Shown here one piece after another: positions 18,911 to 27,394 of a stretch of DNA of 39,761 nt. Every line of letters begins with the position of its first letter. Positions within the stretch are counted from its first letter, which is position 1. This DNA comes from a virus, in the IMG/VR virus record IMGVR_UViG_3300022745_000079, positions 1 through 39,761 of that record; one strand, given 5' to 3'. The notes under the pieces were generated by a model. The model searched no databases. It worked only from the letters and a program-made list of their open reading frames with translations, and was not told the DNA's origin. Both the position numbers and the translations under genes were made by a program.

Positions 18911-19756
18911 TCAGCCGATGGCCAGGCTCTGCAGCCGGATGCTGCCGCGCACCAGGCCCTTGTGCAGCGCGAGCGACCAGTCCACCGGCCAGCCGTAGAG
19001 CAGCGAGGCGCCGAGCGGCTGGTAGCCCATCCAGATGGCGGGCGTGCTGCGCAGGGCAGCCAGCGTGCGCACCAGGCTGTCGAGACCGGAGGGCAGCAGC
19101 GTGACCTGGGCATCGATGGTGCGGGCAAAGCCGCGCTGCACGATATCGATGTTGCCGTAGTCGTCGATCGTGCGGCCGGAGTAGTCGATGAGGCCCAGGC
19201 GGGGCTTTGCTTCGGTGTCGCCGGCATAGATGAGCGTGCCCACGGCGCACAGACCAATGCCGAGCGTGCCGGTGCCGGTGAGGCTGATCTGCAGCGTGCT
19301 GGCTGCCGCCGCCAGGCCGGTGATGACCACGGTGGAGCCCAGCGCAGCCACGGCCGGCGCTGGCACGCTGACGGTGCGCACCAGCGTGCCCCCCACGCTG
19401 ATTTGCACCTGCGTGCCGGTAACACCCAGCAGCACGATGTCGTTGTAGGCCGCCGGCATGGCCAGCTGTACGGTGAGAGGTGAGCTGCCGGTGGTCCAGG
19501 TGCCCACGGCGCCGTCAAACATGGCCCAGCGGTTCGTCGGGCCGATGTTGAGCCAGTTGACGGGGTCGCTCTCCGGCGCCGTGCTGGTGGTGCCGGGAAC
19601 GAGCCGCTCGAAGATGCGGTGCACGCCCGTCGTGCGGATGACGCGGTTTCCCACGCTATAGGCGGTGGGGGGCGACCAGGCGGTGTAGTCGGCCTCGGCG
19701 ACGGTGCTGGAGCTCAGGACCGCGTCGCTGATGGCGTAGGGCAGCATGGCGTGCAC
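18911..19756 (-). CDS. Tail tip protein, paralogue 2 (281 aa)
   Basis: Starts MHAMLPYAISDAVLSSSTVA. It is related over its whole length to residues 1-280 of the following protein: same EADYTxWSxxTAY, RxRTTxxHRIxER, VPGTTSxxPESDPxNWLxxxPTNRWAMFD and LLGVxGTxVQ blocks. The ends differ: here the C-terminus closes with a compact domain (WMGYQPLGASLLYGWPVDWS, then RGSIRLQSLAIG). It is the first gene after the tape measure, the position of distal-tail or tip-hub proteins. The pair is best explained by tandem duplication followed by fusion of an extra domain onto one copy. Confidence 0.7.
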   Translation of the reverse strand: MHAMLPYAISDAVLSSSTVAEADYTAWSPPTAYSVGNRVIRTTGVHRIFERLVPGTTSTAPESDPVNWLNIGPTNRWAMFDGAVGTWTTGSSPLTVQLAMPAAYNDIVLLGVTGTQVQISVGGTLVRTVSVPAPAVAALGSTVVITGLAAAASTLQISLTGTGTLGIGLCAVGTLIYAGDTEAKPRLGLIDYSGRTIDDYGNIDIVQRGFARTIDAQVTLLPSGLDSLVRTLAALRSTPAIWMGYQPLGASLLYGWPVDWSLALHKGLVRGSIRLQSLAIG

Positions 19757-19764
19757 GGCAGCCC

Positions 19765-22700
19765 TCAGCTGGCAATGCGCATGCGCAGGGCGTCGCCGTC
19801 CGGCGAGACCCCCTCGAGTACACGCACGACGCGGTCCATGCGGGCGGTGAGGCCGCCGCTCATCGAGGTTTGGCCCTGCTGCATGGACTCCACCGCCTGG
19901 CGCAGCGCACGCAGCTCGGTCAGCATGTCGGCCTGCGACTGGCTGTTGCCATTGCCCACCGACGTGGCCGAGGTGGTGGCGGTGTCGATCACCGTGGAGG
20001 TGACGGCACTGCCGCCGGCGCCGCCGCCGCGCACCAGGTCGAGCGTGGCCTGCAGGCTGTTGGCCAGGGCGGCCTGCTGGCGGGCCAGGTCGATGCGATT
20101 CACCGCCATGCTGGCCATCATGTCGCTGAGATTTTTTGAGACGGTGGGCAGCTGGTTGACCGCATTGGCATCGCCGGCCCGGGCCTGGGCGTTGACAGTG
20201 GCGAATTGCGCCTGCAGCTGCGCGTAGGTGGATGCCGCCGTGGTGGAGGCCGACAGGCCGCGCAGGCGGGCGATCTCGTCGGCGATGCCCTGCCCGGCTT
20301 GCTGGGCCGCATCGGTGATGTCGGCAAACGCGCTGGCCAGCGGCAGCAGGCTGCCCAGCAAGCGCTGGCCGGCCTCGGTGCTGGTGTCGATGCCCTCGAG
20401 CAGCGCGCGAAAACCGGTGCGCGTGCTGGGCATGGCGACGCCGAGCGCCTCGAACTGGTGGCGCAGCTTGCCGGTCTTGATGGCCAGCTGCTCCTGGGCG
20501 GTGAAGAAGCCCTCGGTGTAGGACTGGATGCCGTCGCTGAGCGCTGACAGACTGCCAGCACCCTGCAGCATGGCCCGGCTGACTGCAGAGCCCGACAGGC
20601 CCAGCAGCTGCAGGCTCAGGCGCACGTCGGTGAGCGCCTGGTAGGTGTCGGCAATGTCCGATGCGCTGCCGGAGAGCGTGGAGATGATGTCGCCGATGCC
20701 GCTGAGTGTGGGGACGATGGCGGCCGGGATGCTCACCATGCCGGATGCGACGGTGCGCACGGTGGCCTGCAGGGTGGTTTCTGCGTTGACGATGCTTTGG
20801 CGCACCAGCTCGGTGGCGACATCGCCCTGCTTGTTGGCCAGGTCCTGCAGGCTGACCATGCCCACGCCAAGGCGTTGCAGAGCCAGCGAGGCCTGCTCGG
20901 TGCCGCTGGCCACGCGGGTGACGGTTTCCAGGTAGCCCTCACCCACATGCTGGAAAGCCTCGAAGCCACCCAGCGCAGCAGTGGCGATCTTGTCGCCGAT
21001 GGCGCTGAACACTGCAGAGAGATTGGCTGAGCTGAGGTCGCTGATCTTGCCGATGTCGACGACGAAGCTCGACAGGCTGGCTTTGACCTGGTCGAGTGAT
21101 GCGCCCAGCGGCACGGCAGCGGAGGCTACGGCACCAGCAAAGCCGCTCAGGATGAGCGTGAGGTTGCGCTTGACCTCAGCATCTGCATCTGCCAGCTGGG
21201 TGCTGGTGGTGGTGCTGACAGTGGCCCAGAACAGCTTGTGCTTTTCCTCGATATCAGCGAAATACTGCGCCGCAAAGCCGGACTGCGCGATGCTGCCGAG
21301 CGTTTGCGGTGCACCCGTGATGCCCTGCGCGACGACGGAGGTGGATGAGCCGAAGCCGTTGCTGATGCCGCGGCCCAGCGCATTGTTGAGGTTGCCCATC
21401 AGGCCACGCAGGTAGGGTGTGATCGTGAAGTTGCGCTCCCAGCTGCGGGCGATGATGGCTGCAGTGCGCTCGCCGACGGTGATGCTGCTCCCCAAGTTGA
21501 CACCGTTGGTGGCCATGGACACACCGCCGGACTGTGCGATGAGGGTGGCGAGCGCGCCGATGTTGGCCTCGATGCTTTGCAGGGCCGACAGCATCTGCGC
21601 GCTGTAGCGCATGGTCATGGTGTCCACGCTCTTGAGCTGCTCGATGCTGTTGCCCAGCGACTTGCTCTGCGCGCCGCTGTCTCCCAGCACGGTGCCGGTG
21701 CCAGTGTTCGGTGCGGCAAATGCCACACCGCCACCCTTGTTGGAATTGCCCAGTACGGCTGCGATGGCGGCGGCGGCTGCTGCCATGCCCCAGGGGCCAA
21801 GAGCGGACATGAACGACATGAACACGCCCGGCACCTTGGCTGTGTTGCGAGCGTTTTCTCCAGCAACCACCGCTCCTGTCTCCACCGCCTGTCCAGTCAT
21901 CACAGCGATGGACTGCAGGATGGTGCTGCCGACCTTCGCGATGGTCTCTTCGCTGATCAGACCCATCTTGACCGCGGAATTCTTGATGGCCATGGCCAGC
22001 TCGTAGGTGCGGAACGCCTTTTCTGCGGTGCTCAGCACCTTGTAGCCGGCGCTGCCGCGGTCGAAGAACCCTTTGGCCGCACCGGCCAGCGTGCCATAGG
22101 CATTGGCCTGGCGCATGGTTTCGGCGGCGGCCAGCTGGGCGCGCTGCTCGTCGGTGAGGCCTTCGGCCGCCTTGGCCTGCGCGAAATCGCGCTGCAGCTG
22201 GGCCAGGGAGGCGAAGCCGCGCACGAAGGCGCTCATGGACTGGCTGGCGCGGTCGAAGCCGTCGGCGATCTGGGCGCCGGGGTTGAGCGACTCGTTGATG
22301 AGCCGGTTGGCCAGGTCGCGGCCGGGCTGCAGGCGGATGTTGTCGGCGGCGTCTGAAGCGCTGGACTTGATGCCGTTGAGCTGCGTTTGCTGGCTGCCAG
22401 CCATGTCCCGCAGGGAGGCGGCCTGGGCGCCCTGGCCGGCCTCTTCAGCCGCAGCGGCCATGCCGCGCAGCATGTCGATGTTGTTCTGCAGGTCGCGGGT
22501 GATGTTGCCGGCCTGCCGCTCGATGGCCTGGGCGCTGATTTCGGCCTCGGCCCGGGCCCGGGCCAGCGGGTCGGTGATGAGCGAGGCCATGGCGCGGGCG
22601 TTCTGGTCGGCGTAGGCCTGCGTTTGCTGGTGCGCCTGCATCCACAGGCTGGCGTACTGGGTGGCCAGGGCGCGGGCCTCTTCGATGGCGCGGGCATCGT

Positions 22701-24276
22701 CACCAGCCTGCTCGGCGATCGGCAGGCGCGCAAGGTCTGCACGCACCTTGTCCAGCTGGGCCTTCATTTCGACCAGCTTGGCTTGTTGCTGCTTCAGTGC
22801 AGCTGGAGACTGGCCAACATCGCGGCCGCGCTCGATGGCGATCTCATCGGCGATCTCACGAGCTCGATTGATCAGCGAGTGCCGCTCGATGGCGGATCGC
22901 TGCTGCTCGAATTCGGCCATGGAGATGAGGCCCGCAGAATGCATGGCCTGCAGGCGGGCCTGCTCATCTTCCACCAGCGAGGTGCGCGCCTGGCTGTTGG
23001 CCTTGGCATTGGCCAGGGCGAGCGAGGCATTGGCCTCGGCGAGCTGGCGGGCCCGGTCCTCGGCCTCAATGCCCTTGCGGTTGGCGTCAGCCACGTCGGC
23101 GGCCTTGGCATCGGCCGCACTTTGCATGCGGATCTGCTCTTGCAGGGTGTCGCGGGCTGCCCGCAGGGCAGCGGCTTCAGCATCGAAGGTGCTTTGCCGC
23201 TTGCCGGCGTTGCGGCCGACGGTGCGTGACTGCTCCAGCTCGGCGAGCTTCTTGTCGACGTCGGCCAGCTGCTCCTTGAGCGACTTGTCGCGGCCGACGT
23301 TGAGCATGGCATTCCAGGCCTTCGCGGCACTTTCAGAGACGATGCGCCACGCCTTTTGCAGTGACCCAAGCTGCTGCTCCAACTGAGGCGCACGCGATGA
23401 TGTGGCCTCAAAGTAGGCCTCCTGCGCCACGCGTGCAGCCGCGGCTGTGTTGCCCTGTTCCTGCAGCGCCTTGATCTGCCGGTACATCGAGGCGGTGAGG
23501 TAATTCATCGATTCGTTGAAGGACTTCGATGCTGTGACCGGATCACGTCCGAGAGCATCGAAGGCCTTGACGGTTTCATCGGCTGCTGGTCCGCCGGCTC
23601 GCTCCATCTGGATGGCGGCCTTGGTGAAACGCTCCAGGTCGGCGGCGACTACCCTGCCCGTCCCGGCCATGGTGGCCAGCACCTCGGCGGCCTTGCCCTG
23701 CGTGCCGGTGACGGCGCTGATGGCCCGCGCCATATCGGACAGCGCGCCGGCGTTGGTGCCGGCGGCGTTGCCGCTCATGATGAGGGCGCGGTTGTAGGCA
23801 TCAGCCTCGGCCTTGCCCTGCTGCCAGGCCAGCAGCAGCGTGCCGGCCGCGGTGGCAGCCAGCGTGAAGGGGTTGACGAGTGCAACCACCTGACTGGCCA
23901 CGGCAGTCAGCGCGGGGCGGATGCCGCCAAAAATGTCTTTGAGCTGGCCGCCCTGCTGCATGAGCACCATGAAGGGGCTCTGCCCGGTGGCCAGGCCGGT
24001 GACGATGTCGGTCATCTGCGCTGGCAGCATGCGCATGGCATTGGCCGTTTCGCGGGCCGAGCGCTGCACCGATGCGGCGGCTTTGTCGATAGGTGCTGCC
24101 ATGTTGCCCAGCGAGCCGAATGCGCCGCTCATGGAGCGGTAGTACTCGGACGCGGTGCGCGAGGCGTTGGATGCGGCCTGGTCGAAGCGGCCAAAGGCGC
24201 GGTTGACTGCATCGACCTGCTGCACGCTGGCAGAGGCCCCGTCGACAGCCAGGCGGACGCGCACGTCTTGGGTCAT
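19765..24276 (-). CDS. Tail length tape-measure protein (1503 aa)
   Basis: Starts MTQDVRVRLAVDGASASVQQ, with a N-terminal tape-measure region: ANAMRMLPAQMTDIVTGLAT and SPFMVLMQQGGQLKDIFGGI are the classical prophage tail-length domain. A long helical middle follows (about 330-700, heavy in Ala, Gln, Glu, Arg), with a hydrophobic helix near GMAAAAAAIAAVLGNSN, and a Gly/Ser-rich C-terminal part. No lytic transglycosylase or peptidase motif was seen. It fixes the tail length and passes with the DNA into the host. Upstream neighbours are the frameshifted tail chaperones, as in lambda-type tails. Confidence 0.92.
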   Translation of the reverse strand: MTQDVRVRLAVDGASASVQQVDAVNRAFGRFDQAASNASRTASEYYRSMSGAFGSLGNMAAPIDKAAASVQRSARETANAMRMLPAQMTDIVTGLATGQSPFMVLMQQGGQLKDIFGGIRPALTAVASQVVALVNPFTLAATAAGTLLLAWQQGKAEADAYNRALIMSGNAAGTNAGALSDMARAISAVTGTQGKAAEVLATMAGTGRVVAADLERFTKAAIQMERAGGPAADETVKAFDALGRDPVTASKSFNESMNYLTASMYRQIKALQEQGNTAAAARVAQEAYFEATSSRAPQLEQQLGSLQKAWRIVSESAAKAWNAMLNVGRDKSLKEQLADVDKKLAELEQSRTVGRNAGKRQSTFDAEAAALRAARDTLQEQIRMQSAADAKAADVADANRKGIEAEDRARQLAEANASLALANAKANSQARTSLVEDEQARLQAMHSAGLISMAEFEQQRSAIERHSLINRAREIADEIAIERGRDVGQSPAALKQQQAKLVEMKAQLDKVRADLARLPIAEQAGDDARAIEEARALATQYASLWMQAHQQTQAYADQNARAMASLITDPLARARAEAEISAQAIERQAGNITRDLQNNIDMLRGMAAAAEEAGQGAQAASLRDMAGSQQTQLNGIKSSASDAADNIRLQPGRDLANRLINESLNPGAQIADGFDRASQSMSAFVRGFASLAQLQRDFAQAKAAEGLTDEQRAQLAAAETMRQANAYGTLAGAAKGFFDRGSAGYKVLSTAEKAFRTYELAMAIKNSAVKMGLISEETIAKVGSTILQSIAVMTGQAVETGAVVAGENARNTAKVPGVFMSFMSALGPWGMAAAAAAIAAVLGNSNKGGGVAFAAPNTGTGTVLGDSGAQSKSLGNSIEQLKSVDTMTMRYSAQMLSALQSIEANIGALATLIAQSGGVSMATNGVNLGSSITVGERTAAIIARSWERNFTITPYLRGLMGNLNNALGRGISNGFGSSTSVVAQGITGAPQTLGSIAQSGFAAQYFADIEEKHKLFWATVSTTTSTQLADADAEVKRNLTLILSGFAGAVASAAVPLGASLDQVKASLSSFVVDIGKISDLSSANLSAVFSAIGDKIATAALGGFEAFQHVGEGYLETVTRVASGTEQASLALQRLGVGMVSLQDLANKQGDVATELVRQSIVNAETTLQATVRTVASGMVSIPAAIVPTLSGIGDIISTLSGSASDIADTYQALTDVRLSLQLLGLSGSAVSRAMLQGAGSLSALSDGIQSYTEGFFTAQEQLAIKTGKLRHQFEALGVAMPSTRTGFRALLEGIDTSTEAGQRLLGSLLPLASAFADITDAAQQAGQGIADEIARLRGLSASTTAASTYAQLQAQFATVNAQARAGDANAVNQLPTVSKNLSDMMASMAVNRIDLARQQAALANSLQATLDLVRGGGAGGSAVTSTVIDTATTSATSVGNGNSQSQADMLTELRALRQAVESMQQGQTSMSGGLTARMDRVVRVLEGVSPDGDALRMRIAS

Positions 24277-24291
24277 GGGCTTGGTACCGGG

Positions 24292-25043
24292 TTACTTTTT
24301 GCGCTCGGCGAAGACTTCGAGCGCGGCGCGCTCCATGGCTTGCAGGTGCTCGAACGTCTCTCGGCGCCGGCGGGGCGGCACGGTGGAGTGATCGAGCACG
24401 GACCAGACGGCGGCGTAGTCGAGCCCGATGGCTGCACCATCGAGCCCCACGCGGCGCCACTGGGTTTGCAGGCCGCACCAGAGCTGCCAGGTGCGGGCGT
24501 TGCAGGGCCAGAGGTGCCAGGGCGGATCAGCCGGCGCGGCACGCAGCTCGCCTTCGGGGCGCAGGCCCATCTGGGCGAGGACGCGGGCCGTGTGGGCGGC
24601 TTCGTCGTCGACAGAGGCTGCTTCGGTGTCCGGTGCACGAGCGAATTCCCCGCGGGCGGACAGCCGGGCAGCCTCGGCTAGTTTTTTGCCCGGCCCGCCG
24701 CCGTGTCGCCGATCTGCAGGGCCTGGACGTAGGCGGCGAGCACCGTGGCCTCCATGCCGACCACACCCACCAACAGCGCATCGAGCGCGTCGGGGCTGTA
24801 GTCGGCCGGCTGGCCGGTGGCGTCATCCACCACCAGGCGCTGGCCGCGCCAGCCCTTGACGTGCTCCTGCAGGAAATCGCGGGTGATGATTTCACTGCCG
24901 TCTGCGAACACGTTGCGGTACTCGGCGGCGTCGATGCGGTCGGCCTGCATGTGGAAGCTGAACGGGACCAGGGCGTCCGCGCTGCGCACGGAGCCCTTGA
25001 CCTGAAACTCCAGCACGTCGGCGACGGTGAGCTTGAATGCCAT
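24292..25043 (-). CDS. Tail chaperone frameshift fusion (gpGT-type, 250 aa)
   Basis: A -1 frameshift at A AAA AAC (24681-24687) would join the 121 codons of the short chaperone to a downstream frame ending at 24292. The junction reads GRAKKLAEAARLSARGEF, and the extension then carries a DUF1799-like domain (WHLWPCNARTWQLWCGLQTQ, GLDYAAVWSVLD). The slippery heptamer lies directly before the UAG stop of the short form, and the downstream frame is open from the slip point on, with no good start of its own until an internal ATG at 24570. This is the lambda gpG/gpGT arrangement, just upstream of the tape measure. Confidence 0.85.
24678..25043 (-). CDS. Tail assembly chaperone, short form (gpG-type, 121 aa)
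   Basis: Starts MAFKLTVADVLEFQVKGSVR. A beta-rich first half and a helical second half (ADYSPDALDALLVGVVGMEA) match short tail-assembly chaperones that coat the tape measure before tube assembly. The last codons (AGRAKN, stop) contain the slippery site used to make the longer form. It lies between the tail tube and the tape measure. Confidence 0.82.
   Translation of the reverse strand: MAFKLTVADVLEFQVKGSVRSADALVPFSFHMQADRIDAAEYRNVFADGSEIITRDFLQEHVKGWRGQRLVVDDATGQPADYSPDALDALLVGVVGMEATVLAAYVQALQIGDTAAGRAKN
24681..24687 (-). other. Programmed -1 frameshift site
   Basis: On the - strand the heptamer is A AAA AAC in the zero frame (GCA AAA AAC TAG). The slip puts AAA AAA in the A and P sites, then reads CTA GCC GAG in the -1 frame. 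A stop right after the heptamer and a chaperone/tape-measure context are the usual setting. Confidence 0.85.
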
Positions 25044-25057
25044 GTGTCAGCCCCTCG

Positions 25058-26026
25058 TCACAGCTGCACGAAGCGGAATTCGTCGTTGCCGGCCGACGAT
25101 GGCACGAGCTTGCCGTCGAAGCCCAGCAGGCGGATGCCGTTTTCGTCGACCTTCTTGATCGCGGTGCGCTGCAGCGTGGGCGCGAACAGGATGAGCTTGT
25201 TGCCGGCCGTGCCGTTGATGGTGAAGCCGAGGCCGGTGGTGTTGTTGGCCAGGATGTCGCTCATGGCGGTGACTTCCTGGGCCGCGGTCAGCTCCAGCTC
25301 GAAGCTGCAGCTGGTGTCGCGGTCGGTGAGTTCGGCGCGCTCGCTGGTGAGCGTGGCGATCCAGCTGGTCTTGTTGCCGAAGTCCACCTCGATGCCGTTG
25401 GAGCCGAACACGGTGCCGCCGGTGAGCGCGCCGGCCGAGTAGGTGCAGCCCAGCGTGATGTCGACGACGTTGGCCTTGTTCATGGGCAACGGCGGCTTCC
25501 AGCCGGTGAGCGTGATGGCCGGCAGCGCCACCGCAGTGACTGCGCTGTAGGTGCCGATGAACTCGAACGAGAACTTGGGCACCTCGCCTTGCTTGGCGCT
25601 GAACTTGGCATTGCCGACGGCGCCGATGAGCTTGTGCAGCGCGCCGTCGTCGTACAGATAGATGGTGAGGGTCTTGAGGCTGGAGCTGACCGGCGTGTGC
25701 TCGATGCGCGTGGGCGTGGTGAGCGAGGCCTGGGCAGTGCCGCAGCCCTGCAGCAGCGCACCCCACAGGGCCGATGTGCCCGCCGTGCCGGAGCCGGAGG
25801 CCTCGACATCGAAGGTGACCTTGGCCGAGTAGGTGGCGACGAGCGACAGGCTGCCGCCAAAAAATGGCTGCAGCAGGTTGCGGTCGGCGTAGTTGACGTC
25901 GATGGGCGTGATGTTGACGCCCTTGATCATGAGCATGCCGTCGGTGGCGGCGGCAGGCGATGCGTCGGTGCCGGCGGTCGTTTCGACCTTGGCCAGCAGG
26001 CCCATGTTGGTGATGTAGCGTGGCAT
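25058..26026 (-). CDS. Major tail (tube) protein (322 aa)
   Basis: Starts MPRYITNMGLLAKVETTAGT, the usual opening of long-tailed siphovirus tube proteins, followed by an alternating beta structure (DVNYADRNLLQPFFGG, KVTFDVEASGSG, LTIYLYDDGALHKLIGA, FSFEFIGTYSAV). The position between tail terminator and chaperones, with the expected size, supports the call. It forms the tail tube around the tape measure. At 322 residues it is longer than lambda gpV and may carry an extra C-terminal domain (about 250-322). Confidence 0.85.
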   Translation of the reverse strand: MPRYITNMGLLAKVETTAGTDASPAAATDGMLMIKGVNITPIDVNYADRNLLQPFFGGSLSLVATYSAKVTFDVEASGSGTAGTSALWGALLQGCGTAQASLTTPTRIEHTPVSSSLKTLTIYLYDDGALHKLIGAVGNAKFSAKQGEVPKFSFEFIGTYSAVTAVALPAITLTGWKPPLPMNKANVVDITLGCTYSAGALTGGTVFGSNGIEVDFGNKTSWIATLTSERAELTDRDTSCSFELELTAAQEVTAMSDILANNTTGLGFTINGTAGNKLILFAPTLQRTAIKKVDENGIRLLGFDGKLVPSSAGNDEFRFVQL

Positions 26027-26032
26027 GGCGCG

Positions 26033-26200
26033 TTACTCCGGCTGTTCGGTGTCGGTGACGGTGTTGACGATGGGCGCCGGCTCGACCGGAGCGGGGGTGT
26101 CGGTGTTGACCCAGAGGGTCTCGGGCGACCAGGACCAGTTGCCACCGCCCGGCGGGGTATCGGTGGGCTGCTGGTCGGGCGTGGGGGTGGGTGTGGGCAT
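26033..26200 (-). CDS. Short Pro/Thr-rich protein (55 aa)
   Basis: Reads MPTPTPTPDQQPTDTPPGGG, then WSWSPETLWVN and an acidic, Pro/Val-rich tail. It fits exactly between the tube gene and the tail terminator gene, on the same strand. Pro/Thr-rich small proteins at this place recur in related phages with no known role. It has no domain and could be partly disordered. Only composition and position support it. Confidence 0.5.
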   Translation of the reverse strand: MPTPTPTPDQQPTDTPPGGGNWSWSPETLWVNTDTPAPVEPAPIVNTVTDTEQPE

Positions 26201-26205
26201 GGCGT

Positions 26206-26646
26206 TCAGGCGTTTAGGTGGGCGTCCGACGTGCGGTGACGGACCACGTACTGAGCAGTGCAGGCACCAATGCGCTCATCGGCCTCTTGCTGATCCCAGT
26301 CGATGGTCGGGTTCGGATCGACCTGGAAGCCGGCAGCGGATAGTGCGGATGAACCGACGAGGGCTGCATGCCCCGCAGTGATGAGCGGCGCAACCGCCTC
26401 ATCCGGGTTGAGAGATGCGCCACATCGAGCGACGTACTCGACCGCCAAAATGGTCTGCCAGTCGAGCGGAGCTCCGCGCATGACGATGGTCTGTGCGAGA
26501 CTGCGTCCCAGGCCGACGACCACGAGCTGCTGCTCACCCTCCGCCATGGCCCTCCGGCGCTGTCGGAGCACCGGACCCGATGACAGAACCGGGTCAGCCG
26601 ACAGCGATGCCACGACCAGGCCGAGCAGCTGCTGGTGCGCGAACAT
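26206..26646 (-). CDS. Tail terminator / minor tail protein U-like (146 aa)
   Basis: Starts MFAHQQLLGLVVASLSADPV. The sequence alternates strands and helices (QQLVVVGLGRSLAQTIVMRG, WQTILAVEYVARCG) as in tail-terminator proteins that cap the growing tube. It follows the head-tail joiner and precedes the tube protein, the standard place. The frame stays open upstream, but that part overlaps the previous gene. The call is by order and secondary-structure look, not by a firm motif. Confidence 0.6.
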   Translation of the reverse strand: MFAHQQLLGLVVASLSADPVLSSGPVLRQRRRAMAEGEQQLVVVGLGRSLAQTIVMRGAPLDWQTILAVEYVARCGASLNPDEAVAPLITAGHAALVGSSALSAAGFQVDPNPTIDWDQQEADERIGACTAQYVVRHRTSDAHLNA

Positions 26647-26972
26647 CAGGGGCGCTCCAGCGACAGCAGCACCTGGCCGATGCCGGGCTGCGGGGCGATA
26701 TCTGCAACCTGCCAGGGTTCGCCGTCGAGGGTGCAGGCCGCTCCGATGGCCACGGTGCCGGCGGCCTCGGAAAGGTCGGCCGACATGCAGAGGAACAGCT
26801 TGCGGCGGGCTCGCACATCGACGCCGCCCACGCTCATTTCCACCGGCTGGTCGCCGAGCATGCCGAACACGCCGATGCCGGAGAACTGCAGCTCGGCATT
26901 GGCCAGGCGGCCGAGCACCCAGCTGCCGATGCCAGGCATGGCGGCAGCGAGCGGCGCGGTGGAGATGAGCAC
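26646..26972 (-). CDS. Head-tail joining protein candidate (108 aa)
   Basis: Starts MLISTAPLAAAMPGIGSWVL; coupled to the next gene by a short overlap. A small beta-rich protein (VEMSVGGVDVRARRKLFLCM, ACTLDGEPWQVADIAPQPGI) of the size and position of FII-like joiners that finish the connector and receive the tail. No specific motif proves it, so it rests on synteny: capsid, DUF2190 protein, this gene, tail terminator. Confidence 0.55.
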   Translation of the reverse strand: MLISTAPLAAAMPGIGSWVLGRLANAELQFSGIGVFGMLGDQPVEMSVGGVDVRARRKLFLCMSADLSEAAGTVAIGAACTLDGEPWQVADIAPQPGIGQVLLSLERP

Positions 26973-26986
26973 GGCGGCGCCCTGGC

Positions 26987-27313
26987 TCAGACGTTGATCT
27001 TGACCTGCACCGAGGTGGTGGAGGCGCCCGCCGCGGCGTACGCCTTGCCGGCGTAGGTGTTGCCCGCCGACGTGAGCGTGATGCGCTTGTTGGTGTTGTC
27101 CCAGTAGACCTTCTGTCCCTGACCGATGTTGTCGGTGCTGAGCTTGGCGAGCTGGAAGACGCCTTCGGTGCGCACCACGCCGGCCTTGCCGGAAGCGATG
27201 GCGCCGAGCGCGATGCCGATGGTGTCGGTGAGGACCACCACGTCGCCGGAGGCATACGCAGCCCCGGCCGTGATGTCGAAGTGTTCGCCCTCGGCGATGT
27301 AGTTGCGGGCCAT
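26987..27313 (-). CDS. DUF2190-family capsid-associated protein (108 aa)
   Basis: Starts MARNYIAEGEHFDITAGAAY, the typical opening of DUF2190 proteins (..G..ID.TA.AA..SGDVVV), followed by IGIALGAIASGKAGVVRTEG and VYWDNTNKRIT. The family is found next to capsid genes and is considered a capsid decoration or cement component. It lies directly downstream of the capsid fusion gene, with an 80-base gap at 27314-27394 that is GC-rich but shows no clear signal. Confidence 0.8.
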   Translation of the reverse strand: MARNYIAEGEHFDITAGAAYASGDVVVLTDTIGIALGAIASGKAGVVRTEGVFQLAKLSTDNIGQGQKVYWDNTNKRITLTSAGNTYAGKAYAAAGASTTSVQVKINV

Positions 27314-27394
27314 GGGGGCCTCCTGTGCGATGTGGTTGGGTGCTGGGTGCTTGGGCCCCGGAGGCGCACGGGCCGCCGCCGGAGATCAGGCTGT

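Noticed and set aside
20118-23411. Several long opposite-frame or shifted frames within the tape-measure gene
   Set aside because: High G+C leaves many frames open; none has a ribosome site or recognisable domain, and all are contained in the 1503-residue protein.
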